Under the pieces are notes generated by a model. It had not been told where the DNA came from. It saw only the letters and a list, made by a program, of their open reading frames with translations, and made no database searches. Of a stretch of DNA of 64,000 bases, positions 1 through 8,901 are shown in pieces; position 1 is the stretch's first letter, and the number at the start of each line of letters is the position of its first letter. Made by a program: the position numbers and the translations under genes. This DNA comes from Desmonostoc geniculatum HA4340-LM1. Its GTDB lineage: Bacteria > Cyanobacteriota > Cyanobacteriia > Cyanobacteriales > Nostocaceae. The stretch spans positions 1 through 64,000 of the forward strand of contig JAHHHB010000002.1 of the NCBI GenBank assembly GCA_019359545.1, written 5' to 3'.

Positions 1-87
1 TACATCTCAACGCAACTCGGTACAAGGGTTTCTACCTATTTTATCCTTTTTACTTGCACTTTATTCTCTTTTATCCTCCCGAATCTC

Positions 88-648
88 TTGATTTATCTAG
101 GTTTTTCGTTTATTCTGCAAACCCTATATAGTTTACAAGCAGAACGTCACTGGAAAAGAGGCTTTGCCATCAAAGAGTTAACAGATGCAACTTTATTAAT
201 TATTGGTGCTGGTGGTATCGGTCAAGAAATTGCCGCCCGTGCTAAACCCTTCGGCTTGAAAATTATTGGCAGTCGCCGTCATCCCCAAGAACTACCAAAT
301 TTTGATCAAGTAGTGGGTGCTGATGAATGGCGATCGCTCCTCCCCACAGCAGACTATGTAGTAATTGCAACACCACTAACACAAGAAACCAAAGAATTTA
401 TTGATGAATCTGTATTGCGTTGGCGTAGCCCGCCGAAGGCATCGCTCCCTGCCCCTCTGCCTCTTCCCATGCCCAATGCCCAACTTCTTATTCTGCACCG
501 AAGTTTGCTGATTCACAATACAAACGATACAGTTCACAGGAAAAGTTGGCGCGATCGCCCGCCAGTTTTACTAGCCCAATACTTTCTAATTTATAAGCAA
601 GTATATATTCCAATTTTATACACTCTTGTGCAGCAATTAACTTTGTAA
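88..648 (+). pseudogene. D-isomer 2-hydroxyacid dehydrogenase fragment
   Basis: Residues about 20-110 match the NAD-binding domain of D-isomer-specific 2-hydroxyacid dehydrogenases: ELTDATLLIIGAGGIGQEIA is the GxGxxG dinucleotide-binding loop, and DYVVIATPLTQETKEFID follows as in phosphoglycerate-dehydrogenase-like proteins. The catalytic Arg/Glu/His segment that should come next is missing. From about base 413 the frame runs into interspersed-repeat sequence and then across the 3' end of the opposite-strand ATPase gene. The frame is open back to base 1 and the TTG at 88 is only the first permitted start, so the true 5' end may lie outside the window. The domain is too short to be an active enzyme (family about 310-330 aa), so this is called a decayed remnant. 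Confidence 0.6.
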
Positions 649-1843
649 CCGCAGTACCCAATTCTGGTTGCTCTTGAAGTGCTGTTAACAGTCGTCGTAA
701 GTGGTCGTTATAAATTCCTGATTCAGTGGCCGCTTCTTGCAATAGCTGGCTTTGTATCACGTTTCCCTGAGAAACGTGATACAAAGCCAGACGCACTAAA
801 TACGGATGTCCCCCTACCATTGACATCAGTTGCTTTGCTTGTTTACCATCTCTCCAATTTAGCCCATGACGTTGTGCTAAATCCTGCACCTGCTCCATTG
901 TCAATGGGGGTAACTTTAGCGGTAACCCAATATTAAACGGCGATTGGTTGAGCTTTAAAGGAACATAAATTTCTGTTGAATAAGCTACAAGCAGCCGGAG
1001 TTTTTGCCAAATTTCTGTTTGTTTGGCTTGCTCGTGCCAAGAACGCAACAAGGGCAAAAATTCTTGAGCAATTGCCGGATACTCAAACACCCGATTTACT
1101 TCGTTCAAGGCCAAAACAAGTGGACAAGTAAGATTTTCTAGCAAATACCTTTGAAAATAGTTCGTGCAGCTAACTTTGCTGCCGATTTCTTCGTCCCAAT
1201 AATCATCAAGCCTGGATTGTAGCTCTAACTTACTACTGATATTTGCACAAAACCAGCGTAAAAATTTATCAAGGTTGGCAAATATTGCTGAGTCTGCTTG
1301 CTGAAAGTCTAAATTCACACTGCGGTAACCAACAGATGCAGCGTAATCAATAATTCGTAGCATAAGCGAGCTTTTACCCATTTGGCTAGAACCTTTGATG
1401 CGAATAACACATCCTGGCTCAGTAATTTGTCTGTAAGGGAGTTCCTCAATTGGGGAGCGAGGGGTATAAAAGCGGGAGGATAGCATTACTGGACCACTGG
1501 GAAATTCTAAGGTAGGAAGGGTATTGCTGGTGTGTTTCTCGATTAGTTGCTGTTGTGCTTTGGTGAGGGGGCGTACCTCTAGGGTGTGACGGAAGTTGGC
1601 TTTGCTAATCGGTTCTGCAAAAATTTCACTAAGTACATGCCACAACTGGGAAGCAATTTCTCTGATACTTTGTGCCCCATAGTGGGCTTCATCTGCCATG
1701 TACCTGTAAGTTTTTCCCTCCCAGCATGAACGCAACACTGATTCTTGCAGCGGTGTCAAAGGTTTTTTTTGGCTGACTAATAGAACTTGTAACACTTGAT
1801 CGATGTTCATTTTCTGGATGTGTAGGTCGCATTTTACCTTCAT
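488..1843 (-). CDS. HTH-linked AAA-like ATPase (VMAP-associated type)
   Basis: The first 90 residues resemble the N-terminal helix-turn-helix found on cyanobacterial VMAP/AAA/TIR/WD40 proteins (MNIDQVLQVL, LTPLQESVLRSCWEGKTY, a helix-rich stretch, then KANFRHTLE). About residues 115-440 form an AAA-like ATPase module (PF14516-like), with FYTPRSPIEEL ahead of a Walker A loop IKGSSQMGKSSLMLRI and a later LVALNEVNRVF Walker B-like strand. The family is typical of signalling or conflict NTPases, with the HTH as recruiting module. Two starts are possible: ATG at 1843 and ATG at 1810, the latter starting exactly at the conserved MNIDQV. No strong Shine-Dalgarno decides. No effector domain is fused, so a partner gene may lie elsewhere. 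Function is inferred from the family. Confidence 0.75.
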   Translation of the reverse strand: MKVKCDLHIQKMNIDQVLQVLLVSQKKPLTPLQESVLRSCWEGKTYRYMADEAHYGAQSIREIASQLWHVLSEIFAEPISKANFRHTLEVRPLTKAQQQLIEKHTSNTLPTLEFPSGPVMLSSRFYTPRSPIEELPYRQITEPGCVIRIKGSSQMGKSSLMLRIIDYAASVGYRSVNLDFQQADSAIFANLDKFLRWFCANISSKLELQSRLDDYWDEEIGSKVSCTNYFQRYLLENLTCPLVLALNEVNRVFEYPAIAQEFLPLLRSWHEQAKQTEIWQKLRLLVAYSTEIYVPLKLNQSPFNIGLPLKLPPLTMEQVQDLAQRHGLNWRDGKQAKQLMSMVGGHPYLVRLALYHVSQGNVIQSQLLQEAATESGIYNDHLRRLLTALQEQPELGTAVTKLIAAQECIKLEYILAYKLESIGLVKLAGDRANFSCELYRLYCESANFGAE

Positions 1844-2516
1844 TGAGATCTAGGCAACTCCGACAACCCAAAATGTAGTCAATGTTCGGCTATGTTCTGG
1901 AGTTAGCAGCAGTGTTTTTTTGAAAAAGCCTACAAAACAAGTATTGACAATTAAATTTTTATCTGAAACATTTACTATACAATAATTACAATTATTTTAA
2001 AATACCGTAATTTACAAAAATAAACAATTATTAAGTTAAATTTTACACCAAATTATGGTTTAATTTATATATTTAAAATACAAAATGTAGGTGATTTTTG
2101 GAATTTAAGGGATATCATTAGGGAAATTGAACAACAATTTTTTCTTTACTAAAGCTATTGTCTCATTAAAAAATGTTGCTAGGTTAATCATAAATTTCTA
2201 AGCCTTATATCTTTATTCTCCACAGAAAAAATATTATTTTAGCTAATTTGGTATTGCAGACATCCAATATTACTAGTGATGTCTAGTACAGCATGGCATA
2301 AATAAACCTACCATTCAAGGCGCAAAAGTCGGGAATACAATTCTTTTGACTTCCAAGGCAGCTGTACTAGGGCGATCTGGGTCTATCTACACAGATTAAA
2401 TTCAGTAAAGTTGAGGTAAATGCTAAACGGTTGACAAATTATGCTTATATGAAATAATTAACATCTATCTGTTTTGATGTTCTGGAAAATTATTTAAATT
2501 TTATTTATGCTCCCAT
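1844..2516. other. AT-rich intergenic region
   Basis: This 670-bp gap separates the divergent ATPase gene and the first mscS-like gene. It is strongly AT-rich, especially 1920-2080. No reading frame with family resemblance, RNA gene or array was seen. It presumably holds both promoters, but no confident -35/-10 pair can be named. Confidence 0.5.
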
Positions 2517-4100
2517 ATGAACATATTAATAATTCTTGGTGAACTCGGCGTTGTAATTTTTGTTTTTTTATTAATCAACTGGCTTGTAAACAAGGCATTC
2601 AAGCTGCTCATTAAGTCGTCTATATTTAAGAATGAGGATAGGGGTATCAAAACCCTGCGGCGGAACATCACAGCGTTGTTGTTAGTTGTTTGTTTGGTGT
2701 CGTGTGTTGGGATTATAGCTGCTAATGGTTATTTAGTTTATCGTGGCGAAAACCTTCAACAGTACACACTAAACCTGATTCGCCGTATTCCATTAGAGTT
2801 TTGGATAACTCTAGGAATTGGCGTTGCTAAAAGTATTGGCACTTTGATATCAGCAGCGATCGCGCTGAAATTCATCAATTATTGGCTGAAAATAGCTAAG
2901 ATTCGCGCCAAGAACTTAGAAAGAAGTACTGCTGACGATGAAAGTATTGATTCTTTCTTCCGCGCCCTTAATCAAAGAGTCAGTGGCGGAATTTGGCTGT
3001 GGGCTGCAATTTTGTGTGCGGAGTTTCTGAAATTACCCCCAGTAGTTTCCCGATATCTGTACATCGCGCTGCGGATTTATCTAATTATTGCCGTCGGGTT
3101 GCTGATACTCAAAGCAGTGGCGGCGGTAGTTGATAGCCTAGATGCTTTGAGTGTCAGATATTCTAGCCCTGATAACCTCCTGAGATTCTACGATCGCCTC
3201 AGGCACCTGATACCCTTTTTAAAGCGGTGTCTGGAATTTGTAATTTATGTCTGCATGGCGACATTGGTAATTCAGCAGGTGCAGTTAATCGCCAATGTCG
3301 CAGTTTTTGGCGAGCGAATTATCAAAATCATCGCCATTATCTTCGTTAGTCGGGCGTTGTTTGAGGTTATCTACTTATTTATTGAAGAAGTGCTGTTCAA
3401 AAACCAGGATCTAACTGACATTCAAAGAAGTAGACGCCTGACCCTGGTTCCTCTGTTTCGTAGTTTCTTACAATATTTAATTTACTTCGGCGCGATCGTT
3501 TCCATTCTCTACACCGTCAGAATTGATCCAACTCCCATACTTGCAGGTGCGGGTATTATTGGTATAGCTGTGGGTTTAGGGGCACAAACACTGATTAACG
3601 ATATTGTCTGCGGCTTCTTTATTCTGTTTGAAAACTACTACTTAGTGGGTGACTATATTGAAGCTGGAAAAAGTGAAGATAGAGTTGTCGAAGGTATTGT
3701 CGAGGCAATTGAACTGAGAACCACTCGTGTGAGACATCCCAATGGTCAATTACAGATTATTCAGAATGGGAATATTGGCTCAATTACTAATTACTCGAAA
3801 CAATATATCTTTGCAGTAGTAGAAATTGGTGTCCCTTATGATTCCAACTTAGTTGATGTCTACAAAGTGATTGAGGAGGTGGGACAGCAGTTAAAAGCAG
3901 ACTATCCAGATGTACTCGAAGCTACACAGGTGGATGGAGTGGAAAGTCTTGGTGAATCTAACTTGTTGCTGCGGACATTGACGAAAGTCAAACCAGGAAA
4001 ACATCTGCAAATCCAGCGCATTCTTCGCAAGATTTTTACACATGCCCTGCTGCGGGAAGGAATTATCATTCCCAGTCGTGTTGAAACTGCTGAAGATTAA
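2517..4100 (+). CDS. MscS-family mechanosensitive ion channel
   Basis: A 527-aa membrane protein of the small-conductance mechanosensitive channel family, expected in the cytoplasmic membrane and opening under hypo-osmotic tension. Several hydrophobic helices fill the first 340 residues (for example residues 3-24, 50-73, 95-118, 183-205, 315-335). The pore-lining TM3 signature follows at about residues 344-365 (GIIGIAVGLGAQTLINDIV), then the beta domain (YYLVGDYIEAG, VVEGIVEAIELRTT, the conserved NG of RHPNGQLQIIQNG). The C-terminal alpha/beta domain ends at TAED. It is longer than E. coli MscS (286 aa) because of extra N-terminal helices, as in many cyanobacterial paralogues. A second mscS-like gene follows 123 bp downstream on the same strand. 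Confidence 0.9.
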   Translation: MNILIILGELGVVIFVFLLINWLVNKAFKLLIKSSIFKNEDRGIKTLRRNITALLLVVCLVSCVGIIAANGYLVYRGENLQQYTLNLIRRIPLEFWITLGIGVAKSIGTLISAAIALKFINYWLKIAKIRAKNLERSTADDESIDSFFRALNQRVSGGIWLWAAILCAEFLKLPPVVSRYLYIALRIYLIIAVGLLILKAVAAVVDSLDALSVRYSSPDNLLRFYDRLRHLIPFLKRCLEFVIYVCMATLVIQQVQLIANVAVFGERIIKIIAIIFVSRALFEVIYLFIEEVLFKNQDLTDIQRSRRLTLVPLFRSFLQYLIYFGAIVSILYTVRIDPTPILAGAGIIGIAVGLGAQTLINDIVCGFFILFENYYLVGDYIEAGKSEDRVVEGIVEAIELRTTRVRHPNGQLQIIQNGNIGSITNYSKQYIFAVVEIGVPYDSNLVDVYKVIEEVGQQLKADYPDVLEATQVDGVESLGESNLLLRTLTKVKPGKHLQIQRILRKIFTHALLREGIIIPSRVETAED

Positions 4101-4148
4101 TTTACTACTCTTTTTTAACCAGATAGAATTCCGGAGTCATTCAATTTT

Positions 4149-4180
4149 GGATTTGAGATTGTTCCTACAATCCCAAATCC
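4149..4180. repeat. 13-bp stem inverted repeat between the mscS genes
   Basis: The arms at 4149-4161 and 4168-4180 pair over 13 positions with one G-T and a 6-nt loop. There is no T-run after it, so it looks more like an interspersed palindrome or mRNA stem than a classical intrinsic terminator. Confidence 0.5.
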
Positions 4181-4223
4181 AGCACCAAAAGTTTTACATT
4201 AGAAGATTTGAGGTAAATAGCAA

Positions 4224-5066
4224 ATGATTTATACCCTCATTGCCCAAGCGGCAGAATCTACATCAAAAGCGTCCGTAGCACCGGCGCCGCCGACTTTCCC
4301 GACGGCAGCACAAATCACTGCTTTCTTATATACATTTGGTGCATCTGTAATTGTTTGCTTTGTCATTTATATATTACTCTTCTATATACTGCGATCGTTT
4401 CTGAGGCGCACAGAAAAAGATACAGGTCTGCTAATTCTTGCAATTTCACAAATTCCGGCGATCGCAATTTTTCTATTTGTGAGTCTCAAAATATCGCTGT
4501 TCCAATTAGGTTCAGGAGGAATCATCGATTGGATTGGGCAAGGACTCACAGCTTTGCTAATTGCGGCTTTGACTTACTTGATAAGTCTGTTATTTACCGA
4601 AGCAGCAGTTGCCTACTTGAAAGACTACGCCCGCAAAACTGAAGCTGTTTGGGATGACGTATTAATTCCACTACTGCAAAACTTTATTCCAGTAATTACA
4701 TATATAATTGGTATCTCTCTGTTTTTCAGCAGCCTGGGAGTTGACTTAAGCGGAATTGGTTTAGCAATAGGTAGTATCACCGTAGTTTTGGGATTAGCAG
4801 TCAAAGATATTTTAAGTGATTTTTTCAGCGGGTTGGTCTTGTTAGTTGACACACCCTTTAAATTTGGAGATGTCATCTCCATGCCGGATGGTTCAATTGC
4901 AATTATCAAACAAATTGGTATCCGGGTAACCAAACTATATTTAATTAACTCAGATCTTGCACCTCACCGTACAACCCCTGATAAAGTAAAAAGATGTCCG
5001 ATAAAGCTACCTGATTTTTATTGGATTTTATCGCTAAATCAGGGATTTTACTTTTTTACTGAGTAA
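4224..5066 (+). pseudogene. MscS-family channel, N-terminal part, cut by an element
   Basis: About the first 241 residues are a good MscS-type membrane region: helices near residues 35-60 and 70-95, then LIPLLQNFIPVITYIIGISL, the TM3-like run VVLGLAVKDILSDFFSGLVL, and the start of the beta domain (DTPFKFGDVISMPDGSIAII). After TKLYLIN the frame enters a 155-bp element and stops at 5064-5066, so the last 39 residues are not native. The rest of the gene continues in the same frame at 5106. Removing the element plus one TTAA (159 bp) would restore a 550-aa channel. As it stands, the gene should give a truncated protein lacking most of the cytoplasmic vestibule. ATG 4224 is preceded by a purine-rich gaggtaaatag. 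Confidence 0.8.
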
Positions 5067-5107
5067 TCAAATTCAATCAATTTTTATTGGTGCAAGATGT
5101 GAGTTAA
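4945..5107. mobile_element. 155-bp MITE-like element flanked by TTAA
   Basis: The element occupies 4949-5103. Its 15-bp terminal inverted repeats, ctcagatcttgcacc at the left and ggtgcaagatgtgag at the right, differ at one position. It is flanked on both sides by TTAA (4945-4948 and 5104-5107), which reads as a target-site duplication. Excising the element and one TTAA joins TTA ATT AAC to GAG CAT and restores the mscS-like frame. It carries no open frame of its own but does contain two stops in the host frame (5064-5066 and 5100-5102). It is probably a non-autonomous derivative of a TTAA-targeting transposon; no transposase source is visible in the window. Confidence 0.85.
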
Positions 5108-6035
5108 CGAGCATTGTGAAGTTTATATACCGAACACATCGTTAGGAGGTCAAAATATAGTCAACCTCAGTCGTCCTACAACTCACTACGCTTATACAAT
5201 TCAAGTGTCAGTCAGAGTTGATGCTGATGCAGTGGTAGCAACAAATATTTTGCAAGAAATTATCATTGGGCATCCAGATACCTTAGGTGATATCGATGAA
5301 AAACTTGGATGCTTAGACAGTTTTGCTGCATTAAGAGAAGCAGAGGGCGATAAACTTTCAAAGAAAGAAGCAGGAAGGCTGCGTTTATTAGTTGAAAAAG
5401 ATGTCAACAACCAACTACAAAAACTTGAAGAGGCATTTGAAGAATTCGTGAGGGACATCAAGCAGCTAGAAAAGGGGGGATTGAATCCAGAAGAACTCAG
5501 AAGTATCCAGAAAAACTATCTAGAAGTATTGAACATTGTTGGACTGGCAGTGATGACAGAACGTAAAGGTAAACGAGTGCGATCGCGCCTAGAAGAACAA
5601 CAAACTGGAAAAGCAACTTTGATTGGCTTGATTCGTGAATGGTATCAAACTTGGTTAAAAGACCCCGATCTAGTATTTGAAGACCAAAATATTCTCCCAG
5701 ATGAATGGGAGCAAAAGATTGAACTGTTGAAAATTAAACTGAATAAAATATTTCAGAAAATTTCTAATCCTGGAGTAGATGAAACTAGATTAGATGACTA
5801 CTCAGTAAAATTTGTTGAATGGTTACATGACAATTTTAAAGAATCTAATACTGCCTGGAAAGAACCACAAGTTCAGCTAACTGATATTCAAGGCGCTGCG
5901 ATGCAATTTTCTGTGAGGTTCTACGTTGATAATATTCAATTAGAGCACTGGCGGCGTGGTAACCGCGTCCAAAATGAGGTACGTCGAGAAATGGTACGGC
6001 GGTTAAGACAAGCTTATATTTACACACTAGGATGA
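5108..6035 (+). pseudogene. MscS-family channel, C-terminal part after the element
   Basis: From 5106 the frame continues the interrupted channel: N-E-H-C-E-V-Y-I-P-N-T, then LGGQNIVNLSR, the NG/NS segment of the MscS beta domain, followed by SVRVDADAVVATNILQEI of the alpha/beta domain. About 250 further residues form a charged, helix-rich C-terminal extension (KGKRVRSRLEEQQTGKATLI, WLKDPDLVFEDQNIL). The first in-frame start is a GTG at 5205. Translation from there would lack the pore, so this half is unlikely to work alone. It is intact apart from the element, with no internal stop or frameshift, which suggests that the insertion is recent. Confidence 0.8.
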
Positions 6036-6116
6036 TGGAATAGATGGGGAGATGGGGAGCAAATAATTCTCCCTACCTCTCCACGTTCCTACCCAATACT
6101 GTTCGGTTAAGATAAC

Positions 6117-6181
6117 AGACGCGATAAATCGCCGTCTCTACAATAATTATTCCTTCGTAAAGACAGCGATTTATCGCGTCT
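6117..6181. repeat. Inverted repeat of the 'gcgatttatcgcgtct' family
   Basis: Arms agacgcgataaatcgc (6117-6132) and gcgatttatcgcgtct (6166-6181) are perfect reverse complements around a 33-nt AT-rich middle. A related short copy lies near 16,090-16,130, so this is a dispersed cyanobacterial palindrome. Confidence 0.75.
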
Positions 6182-6232
6182 TTGTGACCTATAATTTTCA
6201 TCAAAAAACCTTAATCAAACCGTATTGCCTCC

Positions 6233-6874
6233 CTACTTGATTACTTCTGTACTTGCTATTTCTAAAAGAGTTTTCAATACAGAATCAGGATTAAGACTAA
6301 TAGAATCAATACCTTGCTGAACCAAAAATTGAGCGAATTCTGGATAATCACTGGGTGCTTGTCCGCAAATACCAATTTTGCGTCCGTGCTTTTTAACTGT
6401 AGCTATGGCTTTGGCAATCATTAGCTTCACAGCTTCATTCCGTTCATCAAATAAATGGGCTACTAATTCCGAATTTCTATCTACTCCCAATGTTAATTGT
6501 GTCAGGTCATTGGAGCCAATTGAGAATCCATCAAAGATTTCACAAAACTCATCTACCAATTGCACATTACTAGGCAATTCGCACATCACATAGACTTATA
6601 AACCGTTTTCTCCCCACACCAAACCATGCTTGGCCATTTCTAATAAGACGCGCTGGCCTTCTTTGGGAGTGCGACAAAATGGTATCATTAAAATTACATT
6701 ACATAAACCCATGCGATCGCGCACATTTTTCATCGCTAAACATTCCAAAGCAAAGCCTTGACGTAGGAAGATAATTTGAGGAACTTGTGAGGTTATGACA
6801 ACTTTGTTGTTTTTGTTGTTACTTACTTGTACAGAGGCGATCGCAATTGGCAATTGCATCAGTCTTCGCTCCAA
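6233..6874 (-). pseudogene. ppsA: Phosphoenolpyruvate synthase C-terminal remnant
   Basis: Two minus-strand frames in the same phase (6596-6874 and 6233-6589) together match the end of the PEP-utilising TIM-barrel domain of PpsA: FALECLAMKNVRDRMGL, VILMIPFCRTPKEGQRVL, GLVWGENGL, then a TAA, then [30 protein letters not shown], and [16 protein letters not shown] with the usual catalytic GxCGQ region. The single in-frame TAA stands where homologues have a Glu or Gln codon, so one base change explains it. The 5' side is cut: upstream of about 6800 the sequence no longer resembles PpsA. Roughly 200 of about 800 residues remain. The gene is dead and partly deleted; a functional copy, if any, lies elsewhere. 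Confidence 0.8.
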
Positions 6875-7080
6875 TCTTCACGACCTAAGAGATCTATAAT
6901 CTTATCCCGAAGCAAAAATTCGTTTTTTTCTAGCTCAAGTTCCACACAAACCCAATCACGACCGGGAATATATCTGCACAAAGCATAAATTGGCTCGTTA
7001 CGATGAATTACTCCTTTTTGAACGAGTTCACGGGCTTCATCTTTGATAGCCTGAATGTCATATTTAACAAGAGTATCCAT
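6859..7080 (-). CDS. DUF4327 family small protein
   Basis: A 73-aa protein of the cyanobacterial DUF4327 family: VKYDIQAIKDEARELVQKG, PIYALCRYIPGRDWVCVE, then ELEKNEFLLRDKIIDLLG. The function of this family is not established. A TTG at 7095 would lengthen the product, but it overlaps the ribosome-binding sequence; the ATG at 7080 sits 7 nt after a good TGAGGAG and is chosen. The 3' end overlaps the first codons of the ppsA remnant, which supports a deletion having joined unrelated sequence there. The high fraction of charged residues and lack of a signal peptide suggest a cytoplasmic protein. Confidence 0.8.
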   Translation of the reverse strand: MDTLVKYDIQAIKDEARELVQKGVIHRNEPIYALCRYIPGRDWVCVELELEKNEFLLRDKIIDLLGREDWSED

Positions 7081-7287
7081 AACAAAACTCCTCAATGGTA
7101 ACTAGGCAGGTTTAGCCTAAGTATCGACACTTGGACTCTAATTTCAGCTTATCGAAAGTATTTGAGGATTTTGTGAAGATTGAAAATTAATTTTCTCAAT
7201 TATTTCCCTTTAATCTGGTCGAAAGCTCCCCGACATAAATACTTAATCCCGGATTTCTCACCACATCTCTCAAAACCTTGTGCTCTT

Positions 7288-7348
7288 GAGCAGGGGAGCA
7301 GGGGAGCAGGGGAGCAGGGGAGCAGAGGAGCAGGGGAGCAGGGGAGAG
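7288..7348. repeat. GGGGAGCA tandem repeat
   Basis: Seven or more near-perfect 8-bp units (ggggagca, one reading gaggagca) lie head to tail. The open frame across them is a by-product of the repeat and is not a gene. Similar purine-rich arrays occur at 24,915, 44,886 and 51,137. Confidence 0.85.
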
Positions 7349-7440
7349 TTCAATGTGCCAAGTTCAATCCCCTCTGCCCCTCTGCCCCTCTGCACATCTG
7401 CACATCTGATCTCAAGCTTCTAAATATTCAAGCGACCTGT

Positions 7441-7820
7441 ATTGACGTACTCCCACGGCTCTTGTCAGTGGGATTCTCCCACAAGCGACTGCCTGAGATT
7501 GTGCCATCAACAGCACAAGCAGAACAAGTCCGTCTTACAGTGCCTCCGACAATGGACAACGCCCTGCCCATTTTTGAACAAGTACAAATCGCAACCGAAA
7601 AGTATGTTCAATCCATTACGTACAAAGTTTTACCCAAAACACGATTCAGTTTTGGAACTGCATACCTTGTTGTCGTGGTTCAGTGTTACTCCGAGGTTTT
7701 ACCCTGCGCTCCTTCGTTCGATTATACCAGAAGCAAACGGCACTTAAAAGTGCCTGAGTCGGCTTTCATCCCACCATTAGAAACCGTGGGCTTTCATCCT
7801 CCCATTCTTTTCTGTAAACA
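7441..7820 (-). mobile_element. Degenerate IS200/IS605-like (TnpB-type) remnant
   Basis: Read on the minus strand, this stretch ends in a short hairpin of the form GAATCCCAC...GTGGGAGTACGTCAAT (7441-7475). This matches the right-end hairpin/guide-RNA 3' structure of IS200/IS605 elements that carry tnpB. The other side has a second structured segment near 7755-7805 (GGATGAAAGCCCACGG and GGGATGAAAGCC). A TGGTATAAT on the minus strand near 7715-7725 could act as an extended -10. No intact TnpA or TnpB frame remains, and the plus-strand frames here are not convincing proteins. The family call rests on remembered end structure and is tentative. Confidence 0.35.
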
Positions 7821-7824
7821 TTAG

Positions 7825-8358
7825 ATACGTTTGCCCTGCTACGGATAGAGAGATGGCTGCTACTGTTTTTGATTCCCTCTGATAGGCGCAGAAACTGACC
7901 TCGTTCTTAATTGGAGTAGGTGCTGAGTCAGGTCGGATTGAGTCAGCAAATGTAATATGGCTGGAGTACAACAAGGACAAAACAATGGTTCAAGGGGAAG
8001 CATGACTATTACTGTCTCAGATTTGTATATTGAGTTAGGCATTCATGGTGTATGTACTAACGACACCAGTATATGTGACGAACTAATTCAAGGGACTCTT
8101 ATCAATCTTCTCATTTTTCATGATGAGTTTAAAAGCTAAAATCCCACTATTTCACTGAATGGATAGCCAAAGTGTCGCAAATCTCATTGATCGATTGCGC
8201 TTCCAAATAGCACAAGCTATTCTCATCAGAGAAAATCTCCCTTTTATGAAGGACAAGCACCTTTACTAAGGTAGGTTCGCGCTGGGATTGCACCACAAAC
8301 ATTAGAAAAACTCAATCCCGTTGCTATCGTTGGTACCACAACGGCTATTACAGGTGTT
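7825..8358. other. Gene-poor region
   Basis: No supported gene was found here. The short plus-strand frame at 7957-8139 has no recognisable family, no convincing ribosome-binding site and no conserved motif. Fragments such as LEKLNPVAIVGTTTAITGVL are visible near 8300-8360 but have no start, so this may be old coding sequence. Confidence 0.4.
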
Positions 8359-8880
8359 CTAAGTACCATTCAATTCAGAGGTAGTAGTTGCACCAACTGC
8401 CATTACTTGAGACCATTCACTGACGCGGTTGTTATCTAAAACGGCTCGCACTCGATAACCAAGCTGAATTTTATGCATTAGCAAGATCAAATCACGGTTG
8501 AGTAATCCTTGTGATTTTTGGTTTTCATTAGATGCAGCTTGTATACGAAAGCAGCGATCGCTTTGACGTTTCAACTTTGGAGATTTCCCTTCCACAAGCA
8601 CCGTTTGTAGTTCGTACTCTTTAGCTTCAGGATATGGTTCCCAGCAAAGTTGCCAGTAAGTTGACCAGCGAATTAAGTCTGATGGTAATTCCTCGACTTC
8701 ATCCGACAATGTGGAGACAAGTCCGGTGACTGAAGGTTGTACAACTTGAGGCTGATTTGAGGTGATTTCAGCAGCTATAGATGAACTGTCATCAACACCT
8801 AGTATCAATCCGAATATCAAAGTGAACAGCACAATCAATCGTAGGCATTGTAATTGCACCGACAATATTTTCCGATTCAT
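8359..8880 (-). CDS. Exported protein of unknown function
   Basis: About 173 aa. The N-terminus has a basic start (MNRK) and a hydrophobic core (LRLIVLFTLIFGLILGV) followed by SSIAAE, consistent with a Sec signal peptide or single anchor. The rest is soluble and carries WSTYWQLCWEPYPEAKEYEL, a W...PY..A..Y pattern like a fibronectin-III-type strand pair, then KSPKLKRQSDRCFRI and a C-terminal strand YRVRAVLDNNRVSEWSQV. Two Cys (in QLCWEP and DRCFRI) could form a disulphide. Its ATG lies 18 nt after the stop of the carbonic-anhydrase-like gene, so the two are probably co-transcribed. The function is unknown; an accessory or surface-binding role is only an inference. Confidence 0.75.
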   Translation of the reverse strand: MNRKILSVQLQCLRLIVLFTLIFGLILGVDDSSSIAAEITSNQPQVVQPSVTGLVSTLSDEVEELPSDLIRWSTYWQLCWEPYPEAKEYELQTVLVEGKSPKLKRQSDRCFRIQAASNENQKSQGLLNRDLILLMHKIQLGYRVRAVLDNNRVSEWSQVMAVGATTTSELNGT

Positions 8881-8901
8881 CATGATGCAAAAGTTAGTTG
8901 C

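Noticed and set aside
7180-7824. 214-aa plus-strand frame
   Set aside because: It runs through a GGGGAGCA tandem repeat and then an IS-like remnant; no family signature, and the start lacks a ribosome-binding site.
7957-8139. 60-aa frame
   Set aside because: No family resemblance or convincing start; kept only as part of a gene-poor stretch.
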